Assembly: GCA_023014365.1 (NCBI GenBank)
Contig: JAEBUN010000005.1
Coordinates: 992,001 to 1,056,000, forward strand
Source: Lepiota brunneoincarnata
Taxonomy: Eukaryota > Basidiomycota > Agaricomycetes > Agaricales > Agaricaceae
Length of the DNA: 64,000 nucleotides
Direction: 5' to 3'
Shown: positions 37,671 to 50,505 of the stretch, one piece after another
Numbering within the stretch: the first letter of the stretch is position 1
How the letters are laid out: each line of letters starts with the position of its first letter
Position numbers and translations under genes: made by a program
Notes under the pieces: model-generated
Told to the model about the DNA's origin: nothing
Database searches by the model: none
Seen by the model: only the letters and a program-made list of their open reading frames with translations

Positions 37671-39167
37671 ATGTCCCCAGACCGTAATGCACCCTATCAT
37701 CGAGCTGTCGAGGTCTTGGCCTCAAAACTACGGCGTCGGTCAGTCCAATTTGGAAACACGGTTCAAATCTGGTGACATTGATGGTGTTATGCTACATGTC
37801 CGGGATACGCACGTTCTTTCAATTCATATAGGCAGATTGTAGGATCACGAACGACGGCGCTGGAAACGCTCCTTGTTCTCCGCCAGGTCATATCAAAAGC
37901 GCGATTCACCAATTTTGAGCAGCTTGTCGAGATTATCAAGAGCGTCGGGCTTAGACTGGTTGAAGCACAGCCAAAAGGCACGTTTTCCCGCTAGAGTAGC
38001 ATGCTCGTAATTCTCATGGGTGAGGCACAATAGAATACTCTGTTGGTAACACTGTGCGCAAGGTCCTGCACCATATCCGAGAAGAATATCAAACGGCAAC
38101 TCGTGGCTCTGCTACTGCTGCTCCTATAACCCAATTTTCAATCGCGAAATTCGTACTTCAAGGTCAGCCCAGGAAACAATTCACGGGGCCACTGAAATCG
38201 GAGAACCGAGGAACGTTGAAGGAGAACGATCCCGATGACCCGGATTCATTCGCCAAGGGCCTAAAACCGGTGTTGATGGAAGCGCTTCAAGATGTTTTGG
38301 ATGAACTCGAGACAGTGTATGACAATGTGTCGAAAAACGCAAAGGACCACATCCATTCAGAGTATGCCCTCTCTTTTTCCAATTGCACCAGCATAATCTC
38401 GTAGTGACCCTTGATTGATAGCGAAATCATCCTGACTCTTGGTATGTCAAAAACGGTGGAGGCATTCCTTAAAACTGCTGCACATCATCAGAATTACACC
38501 GTCATCGTCGCTGAAACCGCCCCATCGTGCGTCCTAGGGAATTCATTTGCTGTATGTTCCAGCGTCTGATTGATCCCTCCAGATATGAGGGCCGTAAGAT
38601 GGCAGAATCCCTCTCATCGGCAGGAATCTCGACTTTCCTCGTTTCAGATTCGTCGATCTTCGCGCTCATGTCGCGCGTCAATAAAGTGGTCCTCGGTGCA
38701 CACGCTATCTTCGCCAACGGCGGGATGTTTGCCATCACAGGCTCACAAATTGCTGCCACTGCAGCGAGAGCGCACAGCACCCCGGTCGTGGTCTGTGCAG
38801 GTCAATTCAAGTTGACACCTCTTTGGAATTTATATCATGAATATGGGGCTCTGGATTTTGGCAATCCGAACGATGTATTAGGTTTTCAGGAAGGGCATTT
38901 GGTGGACAAGGTGGACGTGGTGAACCCCTATTATGATTATGTGCGCCCAGAATTAATTGACGCATATATCACCAATGAGTGAGTTCTACATTGGTATTTC
39001 TGGCCATTTCGTTGGCGTGACCCTCTTTCTTTCAGTGGAGACCACCCACCCTCGTCAATATATCGGTGAGATCTCAATGGGCGGCATTTTTACGATCTAA
39101 GAGACTGACTCCCCAACTCCCCAGCTTGTTGAAAGAGGCGTATGACGATGAAGATACTGAGCTGTAG
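37671..39167 (+). CDS. GCD7: Translation initiation factor eIF2B subunit beta
   Basis: eIF2B is the guanine nucleotide exchange factor for eIF2 and a target of stress control by eIF2 phosphorylation; beta belongs to its regulatory alpha/beta/delta group. Seen here: a start at 37671 (MSPDRNAPYHRAVEVLASKL), IVGSRTTALETLLVLRQVI, YSVGNTVRKVLHHIREEY, ILTLGMSKTVEAFLK, SSIFALMSRVNKVVLGAH, and ANGGMFAITGSQIAATAARAH. The C terminus PPSSIYRLLKEAYDDED with stop at 39165-39167 fits the family. The intron 37978-38033 must use a GC donor (AAAAG then GCACGT) to join QPK to EYSVGN in frame. No other irregularity was seen. Confidence 0.92.
37978..38033 (+). other. GC-AG intron in the eIF2B beta gene
   Basis: The conserved blocks QPK and EYSVGNTV join only if the intron starts GCACGT and ends ATAG (56 nt). 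The nearest GT donor, four bases later, gives an immediate frameshift and stop. Confidence 0.75.
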
Positions 39168-39249
39168 ACTAATCCATTTACTACATGTAATCTCGGAGTG
39201 TTATCAGTTCATATGTTCGCACAACACAAGACGTAAAAGCACATACAAG

Positions 39250-42220
39250 TTACTTTCTAAGGATGTCGAAAAACGCTTCTTGTGGTAGCTCCACTTTGCC
39301 TAACTTCTTCATCAGGCGTTTTCCTTCTTTCTGGTTTTCGAGATGCTTGAGCTTGCGTTCATAATGACCTACAAGGTTTAATCAGCGGACCAAATACCAC
39401 CTCCCAGTATGGAAATGATGCACGAACCCCCGTAAAGGCCAGCAGTAACATCAGCCCGAAGAGCTTTAAGTGTTTCGCGGGCAATGACCTTCTTCCCCAC
39501 AGCTGCTTGAATGGGAACCTCGAACAATTGGCGGGGGATAACTTTGTCTGAAAGGCAGCGTTGACACCAGTCGCGGAAGAAGATGGTTTAACTTACGGAG
39601 TTTTTTGACCCATTGTCTTCCAATAGCTTCTTGGGCAGACTTATGGACGATAAGAGCCAGAGCATCAACGGGCTTCCCGTTTAAGAGGAAAGTCATCTTA
39701 GCAAGATCACTCTTTTTGTAACCTGCATCCTCGTAGCTGGAGGCAATACTTTCCATGAGACGATGTTATAAGAGTGGAGAGCATATGAACGTACTCGAAA
39801 CTAGCAAAGCCCGAACTTCGGCTTTTCAGCTGATCAAAAAAGTCCGAGACGATCTCGTTCAGAGGCAGAGTGCATGTAAGCATGATACGAGAGGAAGTAG
39901 CGGTTCCGGAATCGAGGTACTTATGGTCCACGTCTTCGCCTCGCTTTGAATAACAAAGGTCTAGCATATCGCCAAAGTAGTCTGAGGATGGAGCATGAGC
40001 ATGGTTGCAGCTGGTATCAGGGAAGTGTGAGATACCTTCGGGAACGATAATTGACGCTTTCACGGTTGGCTTCTTGGACCTCCTTTACTCGGAGTGTAGA
40101 ATCCATGACATCTGGAAAATCTGTCGGATTGCTAACGAAGACCTCTTTATTATCGCGCCAGTAGATGACTATTACATCGTATTAGCCCTAGAAGTGGTGT
40201 AGACCCAAATAACATGATCGCCCGACCTTTGTAGGGTACGGTCGGAGCAGTGATGATAATGTTGGCATCATACTCGTCCTCTAACCGCTGTCGGAAGACA
40301 TCCATGTGGAGTGTACCGAGGAATCCCAGTCGGCATCCTTGCCCAAGTGCAGAAGACGATTCTCTCTGCACAGTAACACTCCGGTCCGTGAGGGTCAGCT
40401 GAAGACGATCAATACAGCTAATATTTCCACTAAAGCGTACGGGGACGTACACGGTTGATCGACTCCTCCAACTTGGGGAAATCGTTGTTGTCGATCGGGA
40501 AAATGCCAGCGTAAACCTAGACCCTAGTACGTCAGCACAATCCAGGACACCAGAAGCAGAGCGTGCACCATGGCTTTCGTAGCCTTAAACCCAGGCATCG
40601 GTTCTACCGGAGCACCGACTCGATGAAGTGTGTCACCGATATGAGCTGGCAGGTTTGACCGGTCAGCATGCTGCAAGATTACATGCGGCCGGAACTCTAC
40701 CTTCCGACGATTGCTTCATGTTACAGGCAATATACCCTACTTGTCCAGGGTGCAGTGCTTGGACTGGTGTCTCTTCGGGATGCATGATGCCTATTTCTGT
40801 AATCTCATACTTTTTCCTTGTATGACATGAAGCTATCTTGTCCCCTGGAGTAAACGTTAACGTGTTTAACATGACTCCTGTGCAGAGATCTCGTGCCTTT
40901 CTTCAAAACGCCATGCTGTAAGTTTATTAATGATATTACCCCCCTGTATTTATCGTATCTGGGATTGTTGATTGAGTTTGGGTGCAAGGGAGAAATTTCT
41001 TTACGCACAACGAGTCGAACAAAAACGCTTTCAGTGACTGCTTTTCCGAACCGCCTGGCGGTGGTATACGATCAATGATTGCCTCAAGGACTGCTTCGAC
41101 TCCCAAACCAGTTTTAGCAGATATTTTGATAATCTCTGAAGGATCAATGCCAAATATCGACTCTATTTGAGCGGCTATTCGTTCAGGCTGTGCAGCAGGA
41201 AGGTCTATCTGGAACATACAGTGAGCAAATGTAAACATAGACAAGCCATGAGCTGACCTTATTCAGAATCGGTATAATCTTGAGACCCCTTTCCTTCGCG
41301 GTGTGAAAAACGGATAGCGACTGTGCTTGGACACCTTGACTAGCGTCTACCTGGGAAGAGTCTTTAGTCACGACGCAAACTTTCATTAACCAGAGCCTGA
41401 ACCCCAACGCACTAGTAACAAGGCGCCCTGGCAAGCGGCCAACGAACGTGAAACTTCCCAAGAGAAGTCCACATGACCCTAGAATAGCATGTAAATCCAG
41501 TCTTGTTACACACACTATAGTTGGACGTACGGGAGTATCAATCAGGTTTAGAAGATACCGCCGACCATCATGTAGATGAAGCATGCTAGGGGAAGGGTTG
41601 TTAGAATCGCAAAACAGACGATACAACGAGGAGCAATACCTAGCAGTCTGGGCCTTGACTTATTACTAGTCATCGTCACACTCCACAACACAACAACGAC
41701 AACTTACCAGTGATACCCCGCTCGCGTTCAACCTTCAGTTTATCTAACACCTGTTGGTTCCTCCCGGTCTGCTTCCTCTCGATGGTGCCGGTCAACTACA
41801 ACTGTCTTCAGGAAGTGCTTATGCAACCAGAGTGGAAACTATAAACCTCAAGGAGACTTTACGAACATCAATACTGTAATTATCGCAATAAAGGTTGGAA
41901 CCTACCGGTCTGCCAGCGTTGACTTCCCATGGTCTGGATTCTATATTATTGAGCAACTTGAATGTGGGGGGAAAATAACATAAGCACCTATGTGTGCAAT
42001 GATGGAAAAATTCCTGCAGGGAGTTCGTGAGTGCGTTCCAGGCATTTTGTGTACAGCAGATGGCTCACCGTATCGCGTTGCAGGGATATTCTTCCATCGC
42101 TGGGGGTTCCCGTACAGCATGCCTCGGGGAAGTAGAATGAAGGTGTCTTTGTGCTATGGCAAGCCCGTACCGAGGTGCTTCGAGGAGCCGGAGGCATGCT
42201 CGATGCCACGAGCATAACAT
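39250..42220 (-). CDS. GUF1: Mitochondrial translation factor GUF1 (EF4/LepA)
   Basis: This GTPase of the LepA/EF4 family acts on the mitochondrial ribosome and is thought to back-translocate or remobilise stalled ribosomes. The start at 42220 gives an Arg/Leu-rich presequence ([19 protein letters not shown]) fitting mitochondrial import. Two introns later come [18 protein letters not shown] (G1), [20 protein letters not shown] (G3) and PILNK (G4). Further blocks are [64 protein letters not shown] and [20 protein letters not shown]. The C terminus ends AFFDILRK with stop at 39250-39252. Intron 40845-40896 needs a GC donor. The G1 motif has Ile instead of the usual Val in HVDHG, a conservative change. 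The gene is divergent from CWF18, with 138 bp between start codons. Confidence 0.93.
40845..40896 (-). other. GC-AG intron in the GUF1 gene
   Basis: GVLKK and [11 protein letters not shown] join in frame only with donor GCACGA after AAAG and acceptor CCAG (52 nt, read on the minus strand). No in-phase GT donor is available. Confidence 0.75.
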
Positions 42221-42358
42221 TGGTAGTCGTCTGGGCCCCTAGTTCCAGCTGAATACACGTTAATGAATAAACATTCCGTTCCCGATCTGGGACGCGTCGT
42301 GAAATATTGAAGTAGCCAGCTTAGTCAGCGAACCTGCCTGACTTTCTGTATTCTCCTC

Positions 42359-42976
42359 ATGTCGTTGGCTGAGGCATCTGAGGCGCGTAAGGCACGGTTA
42401 CTTGCGCTCAGAAGGAAAAAAGCAGGGGAAACAGTCGACGAGTGAGTAAGTGTAATGCCTATGCACTCCAACACAACTCATGGAACTCTCAGAGCTTCAG
42501 AACCAATATTTAAGTCGCGGAACTTTGATCCTGAGTCGAGAACCGTTAAAAAGCATACGAGGGACGATGATGTTCAAATGGATGACACGGTAGAGAAAAA
42601 CGTTGCTGGTTTGGCGGAACAGATCATACAGGAAGATCAAGTACGGCAGGCTCAGGAATTGGTATGCTCCCTCATTCTTGGGACGTCTACTTGTGCCAAT
42701 AACACCATTTAGGATGTCTTTAACATTGCACCTAAACGGCCCAACTGGGATTTGAAGCGCGAAATGGAGAAAAAGCTGGCGAAGCTTGAGCGAAGGACGC
42801 AAGAGGCGATTCACACCCTCATTCGTGCGACCTCTAGTTCTCTTTGACTCAACTATTTGCTAATGCCTTCCGCAGGTCAACGTTTGGCTGCTCAAAAAGG
42901 GCAGTCTGATGATATTGTTGGTGCAATGAAAGCTCAAGAAAAGCAACAGCAAGACCTTTCTGATGAAGAGGATTAG
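42359..42976 (+). CDS. CWF18: Pre-mRNA splicing factor Cwf18/CCDC12
   Basis: This is a small coiled, charged protein of the Prp19-associated (NTC-related) spliceosome. It starts MSLAEASEARKARLLALRRKK, continues after an intron with SEPIFKSRNFDPESRT and the signature DVFNIAPKRPNWDLKREMEKKLAKLERRT, and ends LRQRLAA-type helix then QQQDLSDEED with stop at 42974-42976. Four exons join in frame. Length (about 155 residues) fits the family. Confidence 0.92.
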
Positions 42977-44205
42977 GCATTCACAAGTTTCGTTTGTTTA
43001 CGTGTAACTCTAGCATCAATATGTACGCTATTTCGAACTCCAAGCCCGATACCCGTCATTTTCTTTTACCGCCGATTCTGTATTCGCTTCTAGGAGCACC
43101 ACTAAACCCTACCTCACACGATGTCCTGAGTAGGCCACGAGTCCTCATGGCCGTATCTAATGGCCGAGATCATTTAGGCCTTTCTAACTCTGCGTCTTCG
43201 CTACACATGCTGAAAGCCGTTATTGCAGTTACTTTTTCGTCTCCAGCAGTAGAATTACCCCGATCCAACTGCTCCCGTTAAGCTGATTCAAGGGAGAGGG
43301 GGGGGGGGGGCATTGGACCCTATCAAATCAGCACCCTCACCGAAACTTTGGCTCGTTAACGGCTGTAGAAGCGTGACCATGATCTGCTACCACCGCAAAA
43401 CGGAAGGCCAGCCGGCGGAACCCCTCCCTAGAGGTCACCACTGGTTCCCCTTACTGGACCCACCCCTCGGCATTTGCTATGAGGGACTATGATAACTTGA
43501 AGTTGGAGCCTGAACCTGCCGATCCCCTGAGTGGTGATGAACACTTATCGAGTTGTTAATTCCTCAGTGACACTATCCGTACCTGGGTAAGAGCGTCCTT
43601 CCCCGGCTATGCTCTTGAGCCGACCATGAAACGCAATACTCGTAAGCCAGCCACTCCTCAGTCAGGAGTAGCTACACTTCCAGCTTTCGAGCCCATACTT
43701 TTATAGCAACCTGATGTTGAGGTCTTTCCTCGCTCGAAGGATCCCCTAGTTGGAGGAAGAAACGTATTGCTTGTCCCCTGCTTCGTGACATGCCCTCAGA
43801 CACCCTTGTCTACTGGAAACCGGCCCACCAAACTGACCAGATGCAATTGAACACGCCTTGTGTTCTAGCTTTAAGAACATGCCCATCGCGTTCCCACCAA
43901 AATCAAAGGCTGTCGAAGAAAACTAGTTCGGGGTCCGGAATACAAAGTAAGCTATAGATCTGCCGCGTTTCGTGTTAGAACAAGCCCTTCTGGACCACTT
44001 GATAACTGCGGCGGTATTGCCGCTTAAGAGTACAGGGTGTCACGGGGAGAGCGGTGGGATTACCCAAAAAGGGCAACTCGGCATGGACGTGGAAGTGATA
44101 TCTCCAATGTTTGCAAGTCCAGAGTCACACCCACAGCACTAACCACATCTTACCTCGCCCTCACAACACATCCCCCTCGTCCTCAACAGGATCCCCTCAA
44201 CAATT
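42977..44205. other. Gene-poor 1.2 kb with a long G run
   Basis: This stretch lies between CWF18 and the Elongin A gene. Plus-strand frames over 43380-44040 stay partly open but carry several stops and match no family I know. A 13-G run lies at 43298-43310. The last 200 bases presumably hold the Elongin A promoter. A decayed gene is possible but cannot be shown. Confidence 0.4.
43298..43310. repeat. Homopolymer G tract (13 bases)
   Basis: There are thirteen consecutive G between the CWF18 and Elongin A genes. Length is liable to sequencing error. Confidence 0.9.
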
Positions 44206-45505
44206 ATGACCGACTCCGAGCCCCAGGCAAACCGTCGGGTCCCAACACTTGTGCAACTATGCCAACGGGGTGCGCAGGCCGTCACCCCCTTCACCGAGCA
44301 CGTCTGACCAACGTATATTACTACCTTATAGCGGCGGCAGCAAGCGTGGACTGTACGTATGCATGCATTCATGTTATTCCTATTGTCCCCCTTCATACCC
44401 TCCTAGCCATTGCCACTCTGGGTGATCTGAGCTATCCGCTGGTAAAGCCTATTCTGGAACGATGCTCGGTGGAACAATTGTTAAGGTTCGAAGAAACCTC
44501 TCTGGTATGCGTGTATGCTTTTCGCGTAACTCGGTGCTTATATCTCTCACAGCACCTACAGGATGACACCTTAGGTATGAGCCTGACCGCCGTCTTCCAG
44601 CATGTTGAAGGAACTCGAAACAGAAATTTGGATGCAACTATGTATTCGAAAATACCCCGCGGCGGTAGAGAGATATCTTGATGACGAAGTGCTAGAACCA
44701 AAATCATGGAAGGCACGGTATATGGCGAGTTCCCTTTCTTCGCATTCGACTGGCCCAGTTTGACCCCGTATCCAACAGATCCTCGAGAAAGAGGAAGAAA
44801 TACGTCTTGAACAAGTTGGCTCGAAGCTGAGAACCCAGCGCCTTGAGGCTGAAGAGCGCAAAAAGGAACGAGAAGTCAAATTAACCGACCGAGTGCCGCC
44901 ATCTAAACGCCAACGAACAGGATGTAAGTGGCTGCATTTCCCCAGAGGCACACAACTCACATGTTGATCACGACCCAGGGGGGACACCCGCGCAACCTAA
45001 GAGCTTACTGCAAAAGACATTTTCCTCAGCCTCGAAAATTCAAAAGGCCATGTACACTTCACGCATCCTCCCTCCAATGAATAAGGGCAAATCTTACTGT
45101 GTGCTTCCCAAACCCTCATGTCCCATTATGCCGGCACTCAATTCAAATGCGCCAAGCCGGGTCTCTGTAAACACTGTGGTTCACAAACGCCCAATTACCG
45201 GTCCAAGCAGCAGTTCGACAGCCAAGGTCACACCCACAGCATCCTTCCCCCCTTCGTTGGCTCGGCCATCCTCAAGTGTACACTCTCCCTCAAAATCACG
45301 TCCCAGCTCCGTTCCAGTTTCCCATACATCACCGCCTACTCCGGTGCAGTCGGGAAGTCCGCCTCTGAAGACATCGCCAGCGGCTTCCCCTTCCAGCATA
45401 TCGGGTGATGCCCGTCCACTCAAAGCGGTGTTACCAGTCAAAAAAGATCCCATGGCCTCTCTCTTCGTCCCGAAACGCCGTGCGTACTCCCAACGTCCGG
45501 TGTAA
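44206..45505 (+). CDS. Elongin A-like transcription elongation factor
   Basis: The start at 44206 gives MTDSEPQANRRVPTLVQLCQR. The Elongin A core follows across three introns: LGDLSYPLVKPILERCSVEQLLRFEE, LQDDTLEIWMQLCIRKYP, and VERYLDDEVLEPKSWK. Elongin A stimulates RNA polymerase II elongation and, with Elongin BC, can serve as a substrate receptor for Cullin ligases. A charged helix (ILEKEEEIRLEQVGSKLRTQ) and a long Ser/Pro-rich tail with a final VKKDPMASLFVPKRRAYSQ motif complete the protein; stop at 45503-45505. Intron 44713-44778 requires a GC donor to keep frame between PKSWK and ILEKEEE. Confidence 0.85.
44713..44778 (+). other. GC-AG intron in the Elongin A gene
   Basis: The exon ending in codons TGG AAG joins ATC CTC GAG in frame only if the intron starts GCACGG and ends ACAG (66 nt). 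The GT five bases later gives a frameshift and stop. Confidence 0.75.
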
Positions 45506-47134
45506 CGCCAACCCTTATCATCTACATATACGTCTCGCCTTCAACATCTCAACAGTTTCCCCGCTTCCTCTATTCATCATTCATCATTTTAGAACCTCAG
45601 CGCTCATCATATGTAGACCACCGCTGCCAGCTTCTTCGATTCTCCCGCACCTCAGGTCTTCTCACTCACTGTCTTATGTCCGCACCTGTATTCTCTCGAC
45701 TTTCTCATGTTTTCTATTATGTGATGTGTCCAGCCCACCCCTGTATCTTTTCCATATTACAGATCGCACCGCTGGTTCTGGGTCTCCACGTCCATTCAAG
45801 TCCGTCCCTATTGGCTACTCACCTGCAATAGCACTTCCGACCTCGCATAGGGATTTAAATTCCCATCTTCCCGCACCACTCTGGTGAAATTTCCTCCGTA
45901 ATTCAACAGACACTTCCCAGTGCTTCTTTTCCCAACACCATGGAACCCCTCTCTCTCTTATTGATCTCAATTTCCGATTCGCGTGACAATGATACATAGT
46001 TCTGCAAAAAAGGACCCCCAACCTCAAGGCCCCAGGCCCCAGTTCCCGCTTTCCCCTCTCCTCCCTCTGTATATACACCTGCCGGATCTCGTGAATTTCC
46101 CTCGCATTATTATTTAAGGTATGCATAGAGATCTCTGCTCATAGCCACTCAGATACCCCCTTCAATCCACTCCGGATGAGTTACTTAACTAGTATATACA
46201 TGATGACTGGGAAACTCCTCGCAGTCAGACGCTACCGGTCAGGGACTCGTGCGCCTACCCGTCTCTAGCCAAGCCACTATATCAGCATGGGGTGACTAGG
46301 GGGACCCCAAACAGCCATTGTGACATGATGATAATGATATTTCTAATGGTCGTCCCGGACAAGGATTGCTCCTTCGGCCAGTTCGGAATCGGGCGCTGGA
46401 CTGTTCCCGTCCCGCTGCTTCTTCCTCCTCTTACTACACACAACACCTACACCTCGAGAACCCGGTGGTCTATATTCGGGTGTATTGCTTACGTGGAGTA
46501 CTCTGTGTCGTGATTGTAACCTCGAAGGGAAGAATTTTGGCAACAGAACCCCGGCTTATTCATGGCTTGGTGTTTGGAGCCTTGGCTCGATGTCAGAATG
46601 GCACTCGGTAGTTGCAGCCAGAGGGAAAGGGGATAGGAAAGGGAATAACTAGGGGCCCGAGCTCGTTCCCCATCTGAAGGTCCGGAAATCAAGACACCGT
46701 TGTTAGCGTCAGTTTTTGTTGCACGCGCGGGATATGAAACGTTGATTGTACACTAATTAGCTGTGCAAAGGGACGGGACGAAGAAAAGGAGGAAGCGGGG
46801 GGGAGAAAATATTGGCCATTGGTTACATGTTATTTTGTTGGTTGAACATCTGGAACGAACGGGAAGTTCGTGTATATATAAAACAGTCGTGAATTGTACA
46901 AAAGCGCTAAATATTATGCGAGACATGCAGATGAGTTGCGTTGTGGAGAGATTCCTATGCAGGGTGTAAGTAAGATGGAATTATGAGCACAGTCGCCCAC
47001 ATGCTCCAAGTTAGCTCTTCCGAGGTGGGGGTGTAATCGTATGTGGACCAGCAGCCATAATGATGGTACTGATCCAGGGTAAGGAACAGCGACGTTCGAG
47101 TACATCGCTATCTCCTTCACATAAGCAAATTGAC
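45506..47134. other. Intergenic 1.6 kb between Elongin A and the WDR26-like gene
   Basis: This contains the 3' ends of two converging genes. A pyrimidine-rich stretch (45530-46100) is followed by mixed sequence with only short open frames and no recognisable domain. No RNA gene was seen. Confidence 0.45.
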
Positions 47135-50100
47135 TCATGTCCTCGCGGGCAGGTCGATCGCAGAGATAGACGATGACTCTCCAGCTGGGCCATCAAAATC
47201 ACCGTTATTGCTGTCCCATCTCTGTCTTGTCTTCCCCTTCCCCTTCCCATTCGATATCACTGCTGACGTTGATGCATTGGACAGTCTGCCATGCCCGTCA
47301 TCTGCACCTGTAGGCATCGGCGCCTCCCATATCCGTATCGTAGTGTCATCAGAGCACGACGCAAACATCCGCTCATTCTTCGGGTTCCACGCGACGGAAT
47401 TCACACTCCCTTCTCCGTGGCCCGCCAACTCTTCAAGCAACGTGCCAGAATCTCGGTGCCAGACGTAGACCTTGCTATCTGTTCATTGAGTAACCAAACA
47501 AAGTCAAGATTAGGTGTGGCCATGCAAATAAATAGATTTTGTTAGGAGATCGCCAAGGCGAATAGGAAAGCTTGCAAGACAGACCTTCGCTCCCACTAAC
47601 AACAAAGCCACCGTCAGCTCCACCAAAGCAACTCCGAATGACATGTCGTCCTTGCTTCTGTCCAGTGTACTTGCGGGCCACCCGATTTGAGTCTAGATCC
47701 CAGAGGCGGATTTCCTATGGCAAGAACGTAACCGAGTGAAGATGAACGATACCGCGGTGATACTATAAACGAAATTCTCTCACGTCTGGAGCAAGGTTGA
47801 TGAGGGCATACCGTGAGTTCTCAGAGATCTTGACGCTAGTGAGCTCCCCTTCCAAAGCAACGGTGCTGTGAAAGTGGGAATGCGAAATGCAATTAGTACA
47901 GTTAACCCGATCAAGCTTTTCATGGATCAATAACTTTTAGGCGAAATACTCACAACTCTGGTTGTTTTGTCTCTAGATCATAAATGATCATCTTGTTATT
48001 GCTGCGAGGACCATTGCCCTGTGCACTGTTCCCACCAGATGCCGTGGTAGGTTGGTCACCGCCTTGACCAGGTCTCGATGGTTCAGGTGGTGTCGGATGG
48101 CGTTCCATGCCAATCGTTACGAGACGTGTGAGGTCAGGTGTTATGGCCAAGTCTGTTACACGAATTGGCGTTACTCCCCACGACTCATGCAATTTTCCGT
48201 CTGCATCCTAATATTGGTGGGGTCAGTCAGCAGAAACAGGGTCACCAGGATTGACCGAAGCCAAGAAAAAGAGGATCTTACCCAGTGAATGATTTTGCCG
48301 TCCAAGGCTCCTGATATAAATCCCGACCCATCGGGAAGCCATGCTAGTGCAGTGACGGTTTCGGTGTGTTCAGTAAGTGTTTCAGCACATACACCGGTCT
48401 GTCATCCCGTCAGAAAGCTGGATAGATAAAAACCACAGCATTTACCTGAGCGTTCCACATCTTGATATGATGTTCTGAGCTCGTCAGCAGTATTGAATCG
48501 TCCCGTGACCAAGCAAGGCATCCGACAGGATATGGGTGTTCTCGTAAAATGTGGTGTGTTGACCACTCCTCTAGAGGCAGGCCAGCTTCTGTCGAAATCT
48601 TATCCACACGATTGAAAATCAGCAGTTGATAAATAATAGAAGAAATGACATACCCCAGTTTTCCATATGATAGCTGTTTTGTCTTTCCCAGAGCTGGCTA
48701 GATATCTCCCGTCGTGACTCCACTGCATATTCCACACCTCGTCTGTATGTCCCTGCAAGATGGTTGTCGTAGTGTTTGGGAAGTCCGATTTATTACAGTG
48801 ATGATCAGTGTACAATGAAAATGTCGATGATTCTAGCGGTGAGTTGTGATATACACATTGCGAATGCTGGTATTCTCGTGCTTGATGAAGGAGGGTGGCA
48901 AGGCGTCGCTGAGGGATCATGATGGATGATGGGATGTAGTCTGTGAAGGAACAGAGGTCAAAGAGATTCGAACAACAGGAGAAGACGGTAAGGACGTACA
49001 CTGAAGGTCACTCAGTAGGTGTTGCCTTGATGAACCAGATGCACCGTCCCACCCGATTCGTTGCCGTAACTCCCCAGGATCCGAGCACATGAGAAGGCTT
49101 AAAAGGTCAGTCAGAATAGGTTTATCTCAAGGATAGAACAAGGCGCTATCTGACCTTGATAACGTATGGAGCTGTTCAGTGTCTGTGTTCATGGGCGCGA
49201 GCTCATTTCTGAGAACTTGAAGTGCAGCCGTTGTCTTCTTGGCCTCTAGGAGCTCCAAGTACTTTTGCTGGCTAATCAAAAACCTTGCATCCTGGAGGAT
49301 AATGTGAATAGTAGCCCCAAAGTGCACAACCGACGTATCTTACACATAGCCCCTCCTCGTCTCCTTGGAACAAGCGCGACAGAGCAGCTTCCAGCCTTTC
49401 CCCACATTCCATCCAGAATATAACGCCTAAATTGCGACACCTCTGGCGACTCCATCGAATAACCCGATTCGGCTTCAAGTGTGGCAGCGGATTCGCTTAA
49501 TGAGTAGACCAAGTGAGCAACCGAGTCATCAAAGGAGAACAACCACCGAGACATACATGTATCCAACATCACGCAGACTCTGTACCACAAGGCGAACAAA
49601 CTCCTCCCTGTCCACAGACGAGCCCTCATAGAGAGCGGTGCCAGGCAAATTTACAGCAGTGACTGCGGCACCCTTGCCATGCTTTGGCACTCCGCTTCCA
49701 TTACCCAACACCAACCCACCGCCACTTCCCGACAAGCCATTGGTGGAGGGCAGTGACGGCGACATGACACCATTTCCGTTCGTTGTCGTGGCTGCACGGC
49801 CATTCATTGGGGATACACCGTCGAGGCTGCTGGTGAGGGAGGATGGGCCAGGGATGTCAGGGGAAACGGATAGACTAGAGTTTTGATCTGACTCTGGGAT
49901 TCTCATGAAGAAGGGATGTGAAGAGGTAGTACGATCGGGGATGGTGGAAGAGGAAAAGGTAGATAGACTTGAGTTGTCGACTCTCTGTCGCTTTCGGGCC
50001 CTCGTGTGTTCGGGGTCTGCCGGACGAGCGGTGTGTGTTGAGAGGGGTGTGTGTATGTAGTGAGCGGTAACAAGGAAAACAAAATAACGCGAGAAAATCG

Positions 50101-50505
50101 CCACGGGCGAGACAGCGGAAAACGAATAACGAACAATTAGTCATAATGTCAGGCTCCTTTGTGATGAGGGTTGGGGGGGGGGGGGGGGGGGGGAGGAGGG
50201 TTGTAAGAAGGCGGGCTTACCAGAGTTGATTATGTCAAGGAGACTGCTGGCCTGGTCGAGTTCTGATCGGGTGCGAGTAGCTGGGATAAGACTGTGAGTG
50301 GTGAGTGATGATGAAGGGGCTGCTGTTCTGGCGTGGGGAGGGCGAGGGGAAGTGGTCGGAGCGGTGGGGGATGGTGTGGGTTCCAGAGCAGGGACAGGAT
50401 GGTCGGAGGTGTGGACCTCCCTAGCAGGATTTGGGTTGGTAAAAGGATCAATGGTTGCGAGAGATGGTGGTGGTTGTGGGAGAAGAAGGGTGAGCGTCTG
50501 GCATG
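47135..50505 (-). CDS. WDR26/Gid7-like LisH-CTLH WD40 protein
   Basis: This is the scaffold-type subunit of the GID/CTLH ubiquitin ligase, which in yeast degrades gluconeogenic enzymes when glucose returns. The Ser-rich head (exon 1, 50221-50505, ending in ELDQASSLLDIINS) is followed by PEHTRARKRQRVD. LisH/CTLH blocks are REEFVRLVVQSLRDVGY, ESAATLEAESGYSMESPEVSQFRRYILDGMW and FLISQQKYLELLEAKKTTAALQVLRNEL. WD40 repeats include LQGHTDEVWNMQWSHDGRYLASSGKDKTAIIW and GEGSVNSVAWNPKNERMFASCSDDTTIRIW. One extra base at 49392 splits WGKA from EAALSRLFQGDEEGL in the CTLH region. The ATG at 50505 also needs a +1 move near 50450 to join the exon-1 frame, so the start is unsure. The first intron is unusually long (204 nt) and holds a 21-base homopolymer. 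Confidence 0.87.
50173..50193. repeat. Homopolymer G tract (21 bases) inside an intron
   Basis: There are twenty-one consecutive G on the plus strand, read as C in the transcript of the WDR26-like gene. The tract sits about 25 bases after the 5' splice site of intron 1 (50017-50220). Confidence 0.9.

Noticed and set aside
43380..44040. Possible transposon or gag-like remnant
   Set aside because: The frames carry several stops, and no reverse transcriptase, integrase, terminal repeat or target-site duplication was visible.
44037..44681. 214-residue plus-strand frame over the Elongin A exons
   Set aside because: It reads through introns and the upstream region in the wrong frame. The conserved Elongin A blocks need splicing from ATG 44206.
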